From Scytalidium lignicola (lineage: Eukaryota; Ascomycota; Leotiomycetes): 51,255 nt of DNA. Position numbers and translations under genes: made by a program. Below are positions 35,489 through 46,440 of the stretch, in pieces. The stretch covers positions 1-51,255 of the forward strand of contig NCSJ02000307.1 in the NCBI GenBank assembly GCA_002812745.2, read 5' to 3'. Each line of letters starts with the position of its first letter. The first letter of the stretch is position 1. The notes below the pieces were generated by a model, which was not told the DNA's origin, ran no database searches, and saw nothing but the letters and a program-made list of their open reading frames with translations.

Positions 35489-37892
35489 ATGTCGACATTC
35501 AAAGGTATATTACAGGAGTTTCCTGATATACGAAGTGAGTTATCCAATTTTTCTAGTTACAAAATATCTAAGACATTCAAGTTGATTACTTTCGCCATCA
35601 TACAAACCATCGCCCACCCTTGGCTTGTTTCTTAAGCCATGTCCATAGCGACCATCTTGCAGGACTCGAGAGCTTGAAATCTCCATTGTAAGATAGTCAC
35701 CGTTAATATCAAAACCAAAGTACTTACCTGCGTAGTATCTATTGTAGTGCTGCAACTAAGGCTCTGCTTCTCAGGCTAGAAAGGTATCCACATAGGGTTA
35801 ATTTTGAACGTGGGATTCTAGAATCACGCAGGCAGCATTATAAACACCTCAAGAACTTGTTGGTACGTCACTTTTTTGCTCTCCTTAGTTTCTTACCAAT
35901 ATTACTTTGCTTAATTTGTACAGAAACCGATTCCACTTCAGACCCCTACACGTATTGAGCTGGGACCTGGAAATGAGATTCAAATCACACTCTTTGATGC
36001 AAACCACTGCACTGGTGCGGTAATGTTTCGTAAGTTTCCCAACAGTAAGAGTGGATCGACTACTGATTGGCTTTTTAGTGATTGAGGGCAATGGTAAAGC
36101 AGTGCTTTATACAGGGGACGTCAGATCCGAACCATGGTTTGTGAATTCCTTAATGCGAAACCCATTCTTGATCCCTTATGCAGCTGGCATAAAAAGGATT
36201 GACTGCATGTATCTAGACACTAGTAATATTCGACCAATTTCATTTCAGACCAAGGCGGAAGGCTTGAAGGAGCTTTTAGAGAAAGTAGCTAAGTATCCAG
36301 ATAACACTGTCTTTCACTTGACTGCTTGGACTTTTGGTTACGAGGAAGTCTGGATGGCACTATCGAAAGCTCTCCAATCTCCAGTAAGGGGCCCGGAAAC
36401 AGTGTGTCTGCAGCAAATGCTCACAGTGCCGCAGATCCATGTTGACAAGTACAAATTGAAATTGTACCAGTCTCTGGGAGGAGGCATTAACGGAGGAGAC
36501 CACAGTTCTCTAGCGTCTAAAACACATGATGCCCCAGCTTTGATTGGATATATGTGTGGTAATACTTTCCAAGCTGGTTGTTTGACAAATGATTGCAACG
36601 TCAGAATTCATAGTTGTGAAAAGAGGACAAATTGTCCAGCTCTGAAAGAAAATACTGTTTGGATTCGACCGATCGTTACCCGTAATCATAGGGGTGAGGA
36701 GATGAAGGAAGTTGGAGTTGGTGGTGGACTGGGAGATTTGACTGAAAGCTCGGAGTTGGAAGTTATTGACACAGATACAATAACAAAACTCCTACACTTG
36801 TGAGTTGCGTGGACTAGCCGATTTATTTGGATTTGAATGCTCAATTTTACTAGGTTTGAGAATGCGGGAAAATCATTGGTTGGAAACGTCAGAAAGCTGC
36901 TGCTTAATGGCCTTCAGTCGCCTACGAAAACTGTTTCATTATCTTCTCTTGGACTTGATAGTGAGGGCCAAATTAGTCTTGCCGACTTTACTAAGACTCT
37001 TACACGGCCACTTAACAAAAAAGTTGATCCAGCCGTTAACAGTAGAAGATCGAGAGGACTTGAAACCTCAGCCTATAATGGACTGCCTAAATTCATTACG
37101 TTTCCCTACTCAAGGCACTCGTCATATGAGGAACTATGCCATTTGGTAAGGGAGTTTAATCCCCGGGATATATTTCCTTGCACTGTTGACGAAGCGAATT
37201 GGAATGAAGGTAAAGTACCAGCCCTAAATTACCTCTGTTGAGCCACTCTTTCCCTTCCCTTAAAGATTGCAGTCTCACACTTAATAGGACTTAGCATGGA
37301 ATCCATTTTTGGACACGAATGCTCTGCTACTAGCTTTCGTCACGATATAGAAATGCGAGAGCTTCACTGCCATCGCTATCACAGTAATTTAGAAACCCTA
37401 GAATTGCCAACAGAAGCTGTTTCAAGATTAACATCATCAACCTCATCCTTCGAACTCCATACAGATCTTCCTAGTTCGGAGTTCCAGAAACAACGGCGCA
37501 GAGCAATCTTGAATGATTTAGATGAAATTCCAGCAAAACGTATCCGATTTAATTCAGACGGTCCTAATTCATCTCCTCCTCCTGAGAGACTTCACGGCCA
37601 AAGCGCAGATCTAAACGGCTCCACCAGGCAAAGGAAGCTTAATAATACCCTTCTGCACCCCCGTCAAGCGCCTGCCTCAGGAAGCACGTACAGCTTCAGT
37701 GCGCATATACATTCTGAGAGTGATGTAGAAGCTAGGCCCTCTTCTTGCTGGGACAATTGTGATGAACTCTGGCGATGCTATATCTGCGGTGATGAACTAT
37801 TGACTAGGTTCTGGCCTTGTGAATTTTGTGAACCTGAGAGATTTCTCTTATGTTGGGAAGAGATAGATGGGGATACGGGAAACTGTTATTAA
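35489..37892 (+). CDS. SNM1/Artemis-type DNA repair metallo-beta-lactamase nuclease (8 exons)
   Basis: The exons are 35489-35534, 35582-35687, 35736-35862, 35924-36029, 36079-36383, 36435-36799, 36854-37209 and 37288-37892. All phases agree, giving 671 residues. The N-terminus (TFKGILQEFPDIR then DYFRHH) is that of fungal Artemis/Apollo-like proteins. Catalytic motifs are present: SHVHSDHLAGL (HxHxDH), DANHCTGAVMF (His; relatives usually read HCPG), LYTGDVRSEPW (Asp), then beta-CASP motifs YLDTS and FHLTAWTFGYEEVW, and the DRMBL end VGVGGG. Such enzymes cut or trim DNA ends at crosslinks, hairpins or telomeres; which activity applies is unknown. After the nuclease come about 200 extra residues ending in a Cys pair cluster (CYICGDE and CEFC), possibly a zinc site. 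The gene sits alone between AT-rich gene-poor stretches, yet every exon is intact. Confidence 0.88.
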
Positions 37893-39022
37893 CGGCATTG
37901 TAATATCTGCTACTTCCAAACCAATGAATGGCAAGTGTTCCAACCGAACTGACAGAGCAAGTGTGAGAATATGAGCCGATGGCTAGCTAGCCTGGGTGGG
38001 CTCTTTCGCGACAGAACTCAGTGTGTAGAATGGTATACTTAGAGGAGGTAAGTAAATGAACAGTATCATGACATGAGATTATATTCAAGGCCTGCACTTA
38101 TACCCTGATACCCAGTCAACTTAAATTGGTTTCTCACTCCCTCCCTCACTGGCAGCTAGTTGAGCCTGGACTTTAAGCATGTTCCTGATGAGTGGATCTA
38201 CTATGTGATCTCTAGAAAGCCAAAACCTGTCATTGTGAAAGGTACTTGGTTTTCTCAAAGAGTTATAAATGATTTTTATTCCATTTTGTATTAATGATCA
38301 TACGCCCAAGAATAAAATATTCCATAGGAAGATAAAATATGAAGCGTCAAACTTTACTTTCTCAGTTCAAATCTGAAGTACGCACATTCCATAAAAGCTC
38401 ACTTGCTAGAATCCAATCCACATCAACTCTCACTATGTCCTCAAATTTTACAAAACATTTTTATTTAACATCATAAGCAACAAGAATCTTCTCGCTCAAC
38501 GCCATTCCTCTTTTGTTTACCGATTTGAAAGAGGAGGAGCATAGTTCTACCTCTATCCGCATTTAAGGCTCCAGGTGTGTTGCCACAAGAAACACGACAA
38601 CGACATCCTCCTTCTCATCTGATTGAGCATTCTCGTATTCTAGCCTACTAACTCTACTAAAACCTGGACTCAGGATTTTAAGTGCGTAGACATCTGAGAG
38701 TGCTTCTGCTCCTTTCTTTAAAGTTTGCTGATTCTGAGATTTTAGAAAGGGCTTAAAGTTGATTACAAAGCTCCTTTGAAGGAAGGGTTAGAACTTGAAT
38801 GTTTGTTAATTCATGTAATCTTTCATCTTTAAAGATTTGCTGAATTCTTTTTTTAACATAAGACTTACCTGGTTCATTGTTAAAATAGAGTTAATCTTTT
38901 GATCTCCTGCAATTGAAGCAGAAGTGCCTTTTTAGAGATTTATTCTTTTCCTTGACAAGATATGTAGCTTTCAAGAGATATTATCATCTCTTGGCATAGC
39001 TGTTAGTTATTAATTAAGACGA
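37893..39022. other. AT-rich intergenic region
   Basis: This contains the 3' flank of the nuclease gene and 1 kb of AT-rich sequence before the stop codon of the kinase-like gene. No coding frame or element was recognised. Confidence 0.5.
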
Positions 39023-39710
39023 TCATGACATTATAGCATAGCCGTAACCGTTGTTATCTCGAAGAAATTGCAATATTTTCTTAGCAGTCTCCAAAGGCGG
39101 GACATTTGTCGAATCAACAGTAAGACTAAGACAGTTGTTGAAGTGGAACAGCTCGCATCTCGAGTACATATCCTTGAGTACTTGAGCATCCGTCAGCTTT
39201 GTTGTTCCGCTGTTGACACGGCCAAAATTAGTGATGCGTTCAAGATTCACGTCAATATTGCAAGTTAAATAAACAGGGATGAATGGACGACCAGCTCTGT
39301 AAGCAGCATCCTTGTATTCCATGGCCACGTTCTGGCCTAGTTCATTGTTGGATTGAAAATCTAGTATATGATGAGCATTGTTCTTGTTACATATATATTT
39401 GATAAGAAAATTATATTTTACCTGTGAAAATCACCAACCTCGAAAATGCGACTATATTACATACGTATTCATCTAAGACTGTTTTGCGGTACAGTTGTCG
39501 CTCCTTTTGATAGTCAGGATGAGTTCGTGGAAACTTTGCTTCAACAGGATCGATCAATTTGTGGTTATCAAAAACAATTGCCGTATTATGCAGCATTGCT
39601 ATTGATGTGGCCACGGTAAGCTTTCCAGATCCAGGAAACCCACTGATCCAGACTAGAGGTGCTGCTTTTATAGCTGTCATGACCCCGGCGTTTTTAAGAT
39701 TTTCGTCCAT
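39023..39710 (-). CDS. P-loop kinase-like protein (AAA_33/zeta-type fold), 208 residues (2 exons)
   Basis: On the minus strand the exons are 39422-39710 and 39023-39360, joined by a 61 nt intron (donor GTAAAA, acceptor ACTAG). The first in-frame ATG is at 39710; upstream sequence is open for a short way but has no ATG. The Walker A motif is WISGFPGSGKLTVA, with Leu directly after the Lys and Thr next, a variant I recall as common in this fungal and bacterial P-loop family. Other blocks are IVFDNHKLIDPVEAKFP, HPDYQKERQLYRK and FIPVYLTCNIDVNLERI, the last being the strand and helix after the LID region. Proteins of this fold phosphorylate small molecules or nucleotides. The substrate is unknown. 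There is no signal peptide. The surrounding DNA is AT-rich. Confidence 0.82.
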
Positions 39711-41051
39711 GTCACTTCTTGTGTCGCTTGCGACTGTAGTCTTATATAAGGGAAGCACTCGTATCGTAGTTCTAAACTATCCTGTTAATCTATCAAATGA
39801 AGAGTGGAAGTTTAACACTTAATTATTATAGTAATTGAAGTAAAAGTAAACATGTATTTATTTTATATATAAGAGAAAGATAAAAAGAAGAAAGAGAAGG
39901 AAAAAACTAATTCTTTGAAGCTAATAACAAACTAATAAGATTTACATGTCAGGCGAATTCGTAATACACTAACGACATGAACGTAACCTCGTAAATCCCG
40001 GTCCACCGGAACGCGCTCTAAACACTGAAAGTTACTTGCAAAATTGAGTAAAAATCAACCCTAGTAAACCTTTTGTTAGCGGGGTTTAGGGTTAAAAAAC
40101 TAACTGGTCTATAGATGTCTATATATATGGTCATACTGATCCACGTACAGTAGTTAATTCAGTAGTTCAATTCAGATATGTTAGTTACCAACTACGATCA
40201 AGTTTGATATGGCAGCTGGGGAAATAGTTAAAAAGGAGTGTAGAAGTAGTCTTATTATTAGAAGAGTAACGATTTCAGTTCGCCGTTTCATTTTCATTAG
40301 ATAGTGTTGAATTGCACATAGAAAGATTCAGGATAACTTAAAATGGTTATAGATTTAGGGAGTAACTAAACGGCCCCGATAGACGTACAGTGGAGCTAGC
40401 ACACTAATATCTTAAGATATAGAGATGTTTCATCTCATAAAATCTCATTTCACATACTTTACTATCTATAGATTACGGAATTCTAGATACAAGCCACTAG
40501 ATTGAAAAATATCTAGTCAATTGTTAGTTACAGATATATATCAGAGGTAACTATTTGGAATCTTCTAGCTTCTAAGTAGAAGAATTTTGAACATAATCTA
40601 ACGCTCTAGTGGAAATATTCTAATAGAGATTTTGATATTATCTGGAGTAAAAGAATACTCATATTCCTTTCAAGCTAAACTTCTAGTACGGTCTATTGAG
40701 TTGACCATGGCCTTAATTAGTTTACTAGACCGATCTGAGGTTGTGCTATTTGATCCTAAGCGTCTGAGACCACTTCTATAGCCTTGTTAAGCATGGTTGA
40801 GCTATATTTAGAAAATAGCCAATTTTCTTCAAAGCTTTATTATCGGTTTTCAAACAAGCTTCTCTTATGAATACTATTGGTTCCTCTAATGTCGCAGATT
40901 ATATTGCGCTGAATATAGTGTGTTGATTAGGCAACGACCGGCGTTCATTGGTGCTGCGCCGTAACGTCCCAGTAAACACTTAAGGCGCATTTAATCTTAT
41001 ATCGCGATTTGAAATTCCATTCTTTCAAAGGGATTTAAAGTAATCCTAAAC
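39711..41051. other. AT-rich gene-free stretch, 1.3 kb
   Basis: Divergent spacer between the kinase-like gene and the GPI-type protein gene. It is AT-rich with multiple stops in every frame. No recognisable repeat or RNA gene. Confidence 0.5.
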
Positions 41052-42170
41052 ATGATTCCACTACTCTCATTTATCAAACAGCCGAGGAATATTCCTACTT
41101 TCCTTGCCCTTGCTTTTCCAGCAGTCTCGAGCGCGTGGATAACAGGCCAATGCTCAGGCGGCTTTCCAGATATACCAGACGTCATCCGAATCGGACTCCT
41201 GCCCAATGTTTGGGCTGCCAACCAGTCATTAACTTCTCAACTTGGGTTTATTCTTTGGGTTGGACCGCAATTATTCCCAGTTCTTACTGTCCTCTCAACC
41301 TCGTATAATGATACCTACATCTCGACTTCTCCAGCCGGCTCACGAGACCAGTCATGTCCCCCAAGCTATACATACACTAGCAATTATAATCCGGGTAATC
41401 CATTTGTTGGTGACTACATCTATAGCTCATCGATGACCTGCCATGGCTACTACAACTTTACGCTACCTCTTTTAGTCGCCAGCGATTCTTCCAACTTCAC
41501 TTCACCAGAAGATGCCCTTCTAATGAGCTACCTTCAATCAACCTCCACTAAATATGGCTTATTGTCATCCAGTCTTGTCCATCCATACACGTATGAGCAG
41601 GTCTCCCCTGCAACGGGAACTCCTACCGTAAACTAGTTCTATAGTATGATGGCGCAAACATTTGAATTTGTATCTCACCATGAAGATCAGGTCTTGGGCT
41701 TACGCTTAAACTCTACCTACCTAAATGTCCTGTATGCTGATGGGTTCATATCATCTAGATTTGTGGGACTCTATTACCGAATTCCTTCTTCTGATCCTAA
41801 TGTCGCCCGGAACGGATCGCTGGTCGGTGCTCCATTCCTGAGTCAAGTACTCTTATTTGCTGACTACCAGGAAAAGACATTGAGTATTGGATTGGCAAAT
41901 AATACGATGCCACTGCTTGTTGGATCTGACAATTTGATCTGTGTGCAGCATTCTAACACGACAGGAGACCTTGGATGGTCAGAAGGAAGCCCAGAGGAGT
42001 TAATCGGGACATCTTCATCTACTTCATCTACTTTCCCTGCTTCACCCACCGCATCAGCTGCAAAAATTATTCCAACAGGAAATAATGCTGCCGGAAGGAT
42101 TTATGGAGATATGAGGTTTATTTTATGCTTAGTGACTAGTTTATGGCTAGTTTTCATGATATTCTTATAA
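41052..42170 (+). CDS. Secreted, probably GPI-anchored glycoprotein, 354 residues (2 exons)
   Basis: The exons are 41052-41590 and 41645-42170. The 54 nt intron (donor GTATGA, acceptor TATAG) is a multiple of three and contains the only in-frame stop (TAG at 41634-41636), so without splicing the gene looks broken. The N-terminus has a hydrophobic signal (IPTFLALAFPAVSSA). The body carries many N-glycosylation sequons (NQS, NDT, NFT, NST, NGS, NNT, NTT), a few Cys, and a segment GAPFLSQVLLFADYQEKTL that faintly recalls the C-terminal lobe of pepsin-like proteins. No DTG active-site motif is present, so protease function is not claimed. The C-terminus has a Ser/Thr-rich stalk, small residues (NNAAG) and a terminal hydrophobic helix (MRFILCLVTSLWLVFMIFL), the usual GPI-anchor signal. 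The family is not recognised. Confidence 0.75.
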
Positions 42171-43863
42171 ATATTAATGTAATGGAATATATTGGTTTTA
42201 TAATGTAGAAGATATACTGTTTGTTGCTAAACTTTTAATTCCNTTTTTAGAACGTAGATATACTATAACTGATCCCCCCTGCAACTACTATTTTCTATTG
42301 ATTGAAATGCCCGTCTCTGAGGCCTTATTGATCAAAGCAGATATGTTCATAAATAACCAAAGGTGGCAAGAAGTAGTTCATTTGGTCATGCTTGAAGTGC
42401 AAGCTTCAGTTCGTGCTGTCAAGAAATCGGGCTGTGGATCTTGCAGGGTCGCCTAAGAAGGATCCTTAATGTTTCGAAGAGCAAGAAGCTCTAGCTCACT
42501 TACCATGTCATATGCATGATTCTCCTGAAATAGAATGGAAGATAGTTAACACGTCGGGTAAAATGACCTCGAATTATTGAATCTCTGTATATGCATGCGC
42601 GCATACAGTACTTCCTCCGAACTCTCCTTCCAACATACACCCCATTCTCCAACCACCGCCGTCACTCAGTATGGAGATATTATTAAAGAACTATGTTGGA
42701 AATTCTCACTTAGTATCATTGATGATTCTCTCATTCCTTCTAGAATTAAACTAGCCTTACATACGGCCGTTATACAAGCTGAGTGTGCCCAGTCTGCAAG
42801 AGGAAATAATGAGCTTATATTTCCTTTTATGTTAATTTTGTCTGATTTGGAGTTGGCAATTTTATGTCTCATGTACGTAAGTACTGTTCGTAGCCTAAAG
42901 ATTACTATAAGATGTTTAATGCACTACTTGGATATAAGATTCGTATGATATCTGATAGCGGTATTTTTAATTAAATTTAGGTAAACGGTAAGCTGATTCG
43001 AACCAAATTATAATTCGCGTGGTGACAAACAGAAATTGGATGTAATTGTAGCGAGTGTTGATGTGTGAAGGCTTCCTACAGCTGGTATTCACAAAGAGCT
43101 ATAATAGGAAAGTGGTAATCTCTTCCCGTCAGTTCCGTCGACGCTGCATAGTTATAGTGGAGACCTACCGACAGTCACCAATACTCACTAATAACTACAT
43201 GCAAGGCTTGCATATACGTAAGCAGGCGTTACCCTGCCTGTCAATTACCTAAAGTCTGGTGATGGCGCTAGAATCATGCAGGAGATATCCTTTTGCGACT
43301 GCCTAGGTGAACCTAGCCAAACACTGTTCTCTAGCCGAGCCGGAACGGGACGGCCCCTTGCATCATCATGGCCCCTTGTATAAAGCTTGTTTCCCTTAAA
43401 GTATATAAACTACCCCCTGGGACCCCACTCGGTTAAGCTCGCCAGGCAAAAAATCGACGTCCAGGAATATCATCCACTCAAAACCTCTCTTTCACCAGTC
43501 ACACATCAAAGAGACTTAAGGCAACTACGCTAAAAAAGGCTTTTAAAGCCTGTGGGGTCCCAGGTGATACAAGAGTGGAAGGTGCAAGCAAGATTCCCGC
43601 TTTAATTTCCTCGGGTTCGGCCTAAAATCTTTACAAAAGATGTATCATTTTATTATCTTTGTGTCGTTAATCAATTTATATTATAATTGCAGCACAGCTT
43701 GGAGAACTATAATGTGGTGGGTGGAAGCTGGAGGATCTCAAAGCAGCCATGCAAGATATATGGGAGAATGAGATATCAATCGAACGGCATATTAACCACT
43801 TTATTGATACTATGCCTGAAAGGATAGCAAAGGTCAGGATGCGGAAGGGAGGCCCTTCAGGGT

Positions 43864-43879
43864 GGTAGTAATAGTAGTA

Positions 43880-43921
<42 letters not shown>
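43864..43921 (+). repeat. (AGT)n trinucleotide microsatellite
   Basis: Nineteen or so AGT units with two interruptions (ATAGT and AGAAGT). It reads as poly-Tyr on the minus strand, but the surrounding frame has no other coding character. Confidence 0.92.
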
Positions 43922-43922
<1 letters not shown>

Positions 43923-44431
43923 GAATAAAATAGCAATGCAAAGTTGCCCTTTTTAGGTGGCAGAATTCGCTCGCTTGCATGGGGTGCGCGAGCCTTTTCT
44001 GACACCCCCTTACGTAACTCAGTTTCTCCTTCTCCTCTGGCGGCCGCCTTCAAGCGGGCACGATGCCGCATTCGAGTGCTCAGCACGGCACTAGCGGCCG
44101 CCTGTACGTTAAAGGGCCGTTGACGACGTGGGCGAAACGTCCGCTTCCATGGAAAAAAGCTTCGAAACTGCACAGCTTAAGATAAGTCTAGAGTCTTCTT
44201 CTTAGTTTAGGTTGTCTTTCCTTTGCTCAAAATGTCCGAGATATGCATAATGCAGCATTACGTGGCTAGCCCTTCGATCTTGCTGGATACGCCTTTTTTT
44301 CATTCGCCAATGATTAAACACCGAACAATGTTTGTCATCATACCCTCCTTTCTCTGTCTTTGGTTGTAGAGATGGCAAACAGCTTCAGTCATTAGCAGCT
44401 AACCTGCAACTTATAGCATCAACCTCAAGTG

Positions 44432-44437
44432 TATAAA
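44432..44437 (+). promoter_or_regulatory. Putative TATA box of the dehydrogenase gene
   Basis: TATAAA within AAGTGTATAAAGACC, about 110 bp before the presumed translation start at 44545. A pyrimidine-rich, G-poor leader follows, consistent with a 5' UTR. Confidence 0.45.
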
Positions 44438-44544
44438 GACCTTGGTCAACCCATTTGAGACCCTAACTTTTAAACTCATATTTCCTCTTACGCTCATATA
44501 ATCCAGTCCAAAATTATATCGCTCTAAAACTTCTGTCCTTCATC

Positions 44545-45366
44545 ACGTCGAAAGTCTGGTTCATCACTGGTTCTTCTCGAGGCCTTGGTCTTGCTATCAC
44601 TAAAGCTGCTTTGGAATCTGGTGATCGGGTCATCGCAACTGCTCGTAAGCTAGACCTACTCCAGCCTCTGGTCCAACAATACGGTGACAAGATATTCCCC
44701 GTCCCTCTGGACGTCTCCAACTATGACGACGTGCTTAAAGCCGTGAAAGCTGGTCACGACAAGTTCGGCCGTATTGATGTTGTCGTCAACAATGCTGGAT
44801 ACGCTGATATCTCATCCATCGAGGATATCGACATCAATAATTTCCAATCCCAGATGGATGTTAACTTTTATGGCACCGTCTACGTGTCCAAGGCTGTTGC
44901 TCCTATCTTGCGTAAGCAAGGTTCTGGCCATATCTTCCAGGTCTCGTCGGTAGGTGGCCGACTTGCTACTGTCGGGCTCGGTGCATACCAGAGTGCAAAA
45001 TGGGCCGTTGGTGGCTTCTCGGGCATTCTTAGCGCTGAGCTGGCTCCTTTCGGCGTCAAAGTCACCGTTCTTGAGCCAGGTGGAATGCCTACTGACTGGG
45101 CTGGCACGTCCATGAAGATACTACCCATCAATGACCAATACAAGTCAACTGTTGGCGCGTTCGCTGACCTCCTTCGAGCGCACTCTGGAGGAGGCCCTTC
45201 GAAACCCGCCAAGGTTGCAGAAATCATCCTCAAGCTCATTGATGCCCAGGACCCACCTGCTAAGCTCTTGATCGGTCCTGATGGTTGGGAATATGGGACC
45301 GCGGCTACCAAGGCTCTGTCAGAGTCAGATGACAAATGGAAAGACTTAACCTTCTCATCCGTTTAA
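44545..45366 (+). CDS. Classical short-chain dehydrogenase/reductase with ACG in place of start ATG
   Basis: The open frame fits a 273-residue SDR, the usual length. Motifs are complete: cofactor loop TGSSRGLG near residue 10, Asp after strand 3 (LDVSNYDD), NNAGYADI, Ser in FQVSSVGGR, catalytic YQSAK, and the PGGMPTDW segment. The sequence resembles the group annotated as oxidoreductases or retinol-dehydrogenase-like in fungi. Substrate unknown; NADP(H) is plausible from the Arg after TGSS and ATARK. Family members normally start M-S-K-V-W-F-I-T-G. Here the triplet before TCGAAAGTCTGG is ACG (44545-44547), and no ATG or convincing upstream exon supplies a start; the next in-frame ATG (44854) would delete the cofactor site. 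Either ACG initiates, the start has been lost, or the base is wrong. Confidence 0.8.
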   Translation, partial: TSKVWFITGSSRGLGLAITKAALESGDRVIATARKLDLLQPLVQQYGDKIFPVPLDVSNYDDVLKAVKAGHDKFGRIDVVVNNAGYADISSIEDIDINNFQSQMDVNFYGTVYVSKAVAPILRKQGSGHIFQVSSVGGRLATVGLGAYQSAKWAVGGFSGILSAELAPFGVKVTVLEPGGMPTDWAGTSMKILPINDQYKSTVGAFADLLRAHSGGGPSKPAKVAEIILKLIDAQDPPAKLLIGPDGWEYGTAATKALSESDDKWKDLTFSSV

Positions 45367-45768
45367 ACTAAACACGCCTATTCGCTTGTTATAACTTCCC
45401 TAAGATTATAAAGAACCGGAGTTTGGTTATAAGGTTATAAAGGACCTGAGTTATTGTAAGGCTGTGGTATCCTGAAGAGCATGAATGATTGGGGAGGATC
45501 TAGAGTTTTGAGAGTCTAGAGGGTTATATAAGTTCATGTATCTCCTCTAATAGATACGAGGTTCGCGCTCAGCCATATTAACCGCGAGTAAACCGTTCCA
45601 ACCAAGAATCACTACGACCTATGATTTTAATTAAAATATCACAACCTTATCTAAGCTTTTACTCAGGATGCTATCAACATGTAAGAACAGTGACAGTTGG
45701 ACGAAGACTTGTTGTCAATCTGTAGCTTCAAGCCTGTTGGTTCTTATTTTATGAGTATATAATTCAAT
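45367..45768. other. AT-rich spacer
   Basis: Contains the 3' flank of the dehydrogenase gene, including a short tandem-like TTATAAGGTTATAAAGGACC near 45430. No gene is seen. Confidence 0.5.
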
Positions 45769-46440
45769 CTACAATTTTGTTTGTGTGATTATAACATCAC
45801 ACGATATTGTCAACTTGACAAATGCCTTCACTGTTTTAATAGTAGTTCTCGCTATATTCCCCGCGCCTTGAAATGATAGATCAAAAGAAGCTATTGATAG
45901 GGATTCTGGCGTCATTTGGGACACATGCTGAAGGCATCTATCTAAATCGACCTCAAATAGTCTCCCAGGGGCAGAGAATTTATTCACCTTACCAAGATAC
46001 GTATCTAGGCAATCCAAGTCTAGTTGAACCATTGTAGTAGGCCATTCAATCATTTTTAGAATGTTACCCAATTCTCTCTTGTAAAATCGACCCTGTTTTC
46101 CACGTTCCCCCAGATCATATTAAACCTAGATGACTCTCGCTTGCTCTAGATCATTGACGTTGTGCATTCCAACATGAACAAGTTGCTCGAGACTAAGTGA
46201 CTGATAGCCTGGTACCGTCTTTAAAAGTCCTTTTTAGCACTTGCCTGTGAGCATGGCGATAAGCATTGAGTCGAAATGTTCACTTATGACTATATCTATA
46301 CTGTATGTTAAAGTCATCGTACGCATCAAAACCACATACACTCAATTAGCTTAACCGATGTATATACAAAATCTACAACAACTTCAACACACGGCATTAA
46401 AATTGTCGGAGAGGACGATGATCGGAAAGGAGTTAACGTT
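45769..46440 (-). pseudogene. Decayed arginase/ureohydrolase-family gene
   Basis: Reading the minus strand, one frame carries recognisable pieces of the binuclear-Mn arginase family in the right order. DAYDDFN at 46307-46327 corresponds to the metal motif DAHxDxN, with His changed to Tyr. LEQLVHVGMHNVNDLEQ lies at 46141-46191. VQLDLDCLD at about 46003-46029 matches the second metal motif DxDxxDP. The C-terminal block SAPGRLFEVDLDRCL then runs to a stop at 45769. The frame is broken by TAA at 46234-46236, TAG at 46126-46128 and TAA at 46120-46122, and by a frameshift near 46300. A further upstream piece (VNSFPIIVLSDNFNA, about 46385-46435) resembles the family's FPIxLGGDCN strand. CAG/CAA-to-stop and CAC-to-TAC changes are all C-to-T on the coding strand, as in RIP or cytosine deamination. 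No functional enzyme can be made. Confidence 0.72.

Larger units (their letters stand above)
42171..44544. other. 2.4 kb intergenic region with microsatellite and a GC-richer patch
   Basis: The first half is AT-rich and contains an N at 42243 and an unconvincing 117-codon frame (42595-42948). A GC-richer patch lies at about 43960-44130, including GCGGCCGCC twice, which contrasts with the surroundings and may be a different insertion. The last 200 bases look like the promoter and leader of the dehydrogenase gene. Confidence 0.45.

Noticed and set aside
35489..37892. Nuclease gene as a pseudogene because the open frames look fragmented
   Set aside because: Eight exons with consistent GT-AG sites and phases restore one uninterrupted reading frame with all catalytic motifs.
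41634..41636. TAG in the GPI-type gene as a pseudogene mark or programmed readthrough
   Set aside because: A phase-preserving intron with acceptable splice sites removes it, and the following TTC is not a known readthrough context.
42595..42948. 117-codon frame after the GPI protein gene
   Set aside because: AT-rich, no signal or domain, and no splice partner; could be a decayed remnant but is not supportable as a gene.
42995..43004. GATTCGAACC, resembling a tRNA B-box on the minus strand
   Set aside because: The flanking bases do not form a T-arm, acceptor stem or anticodon arm.
43676..44173. Minus-strand frame with a poly-Tyr run
   Set aside because: The length is produced by the (AGT)n microsatellite and the GC-rich patch; the flanking residues show no coding character.
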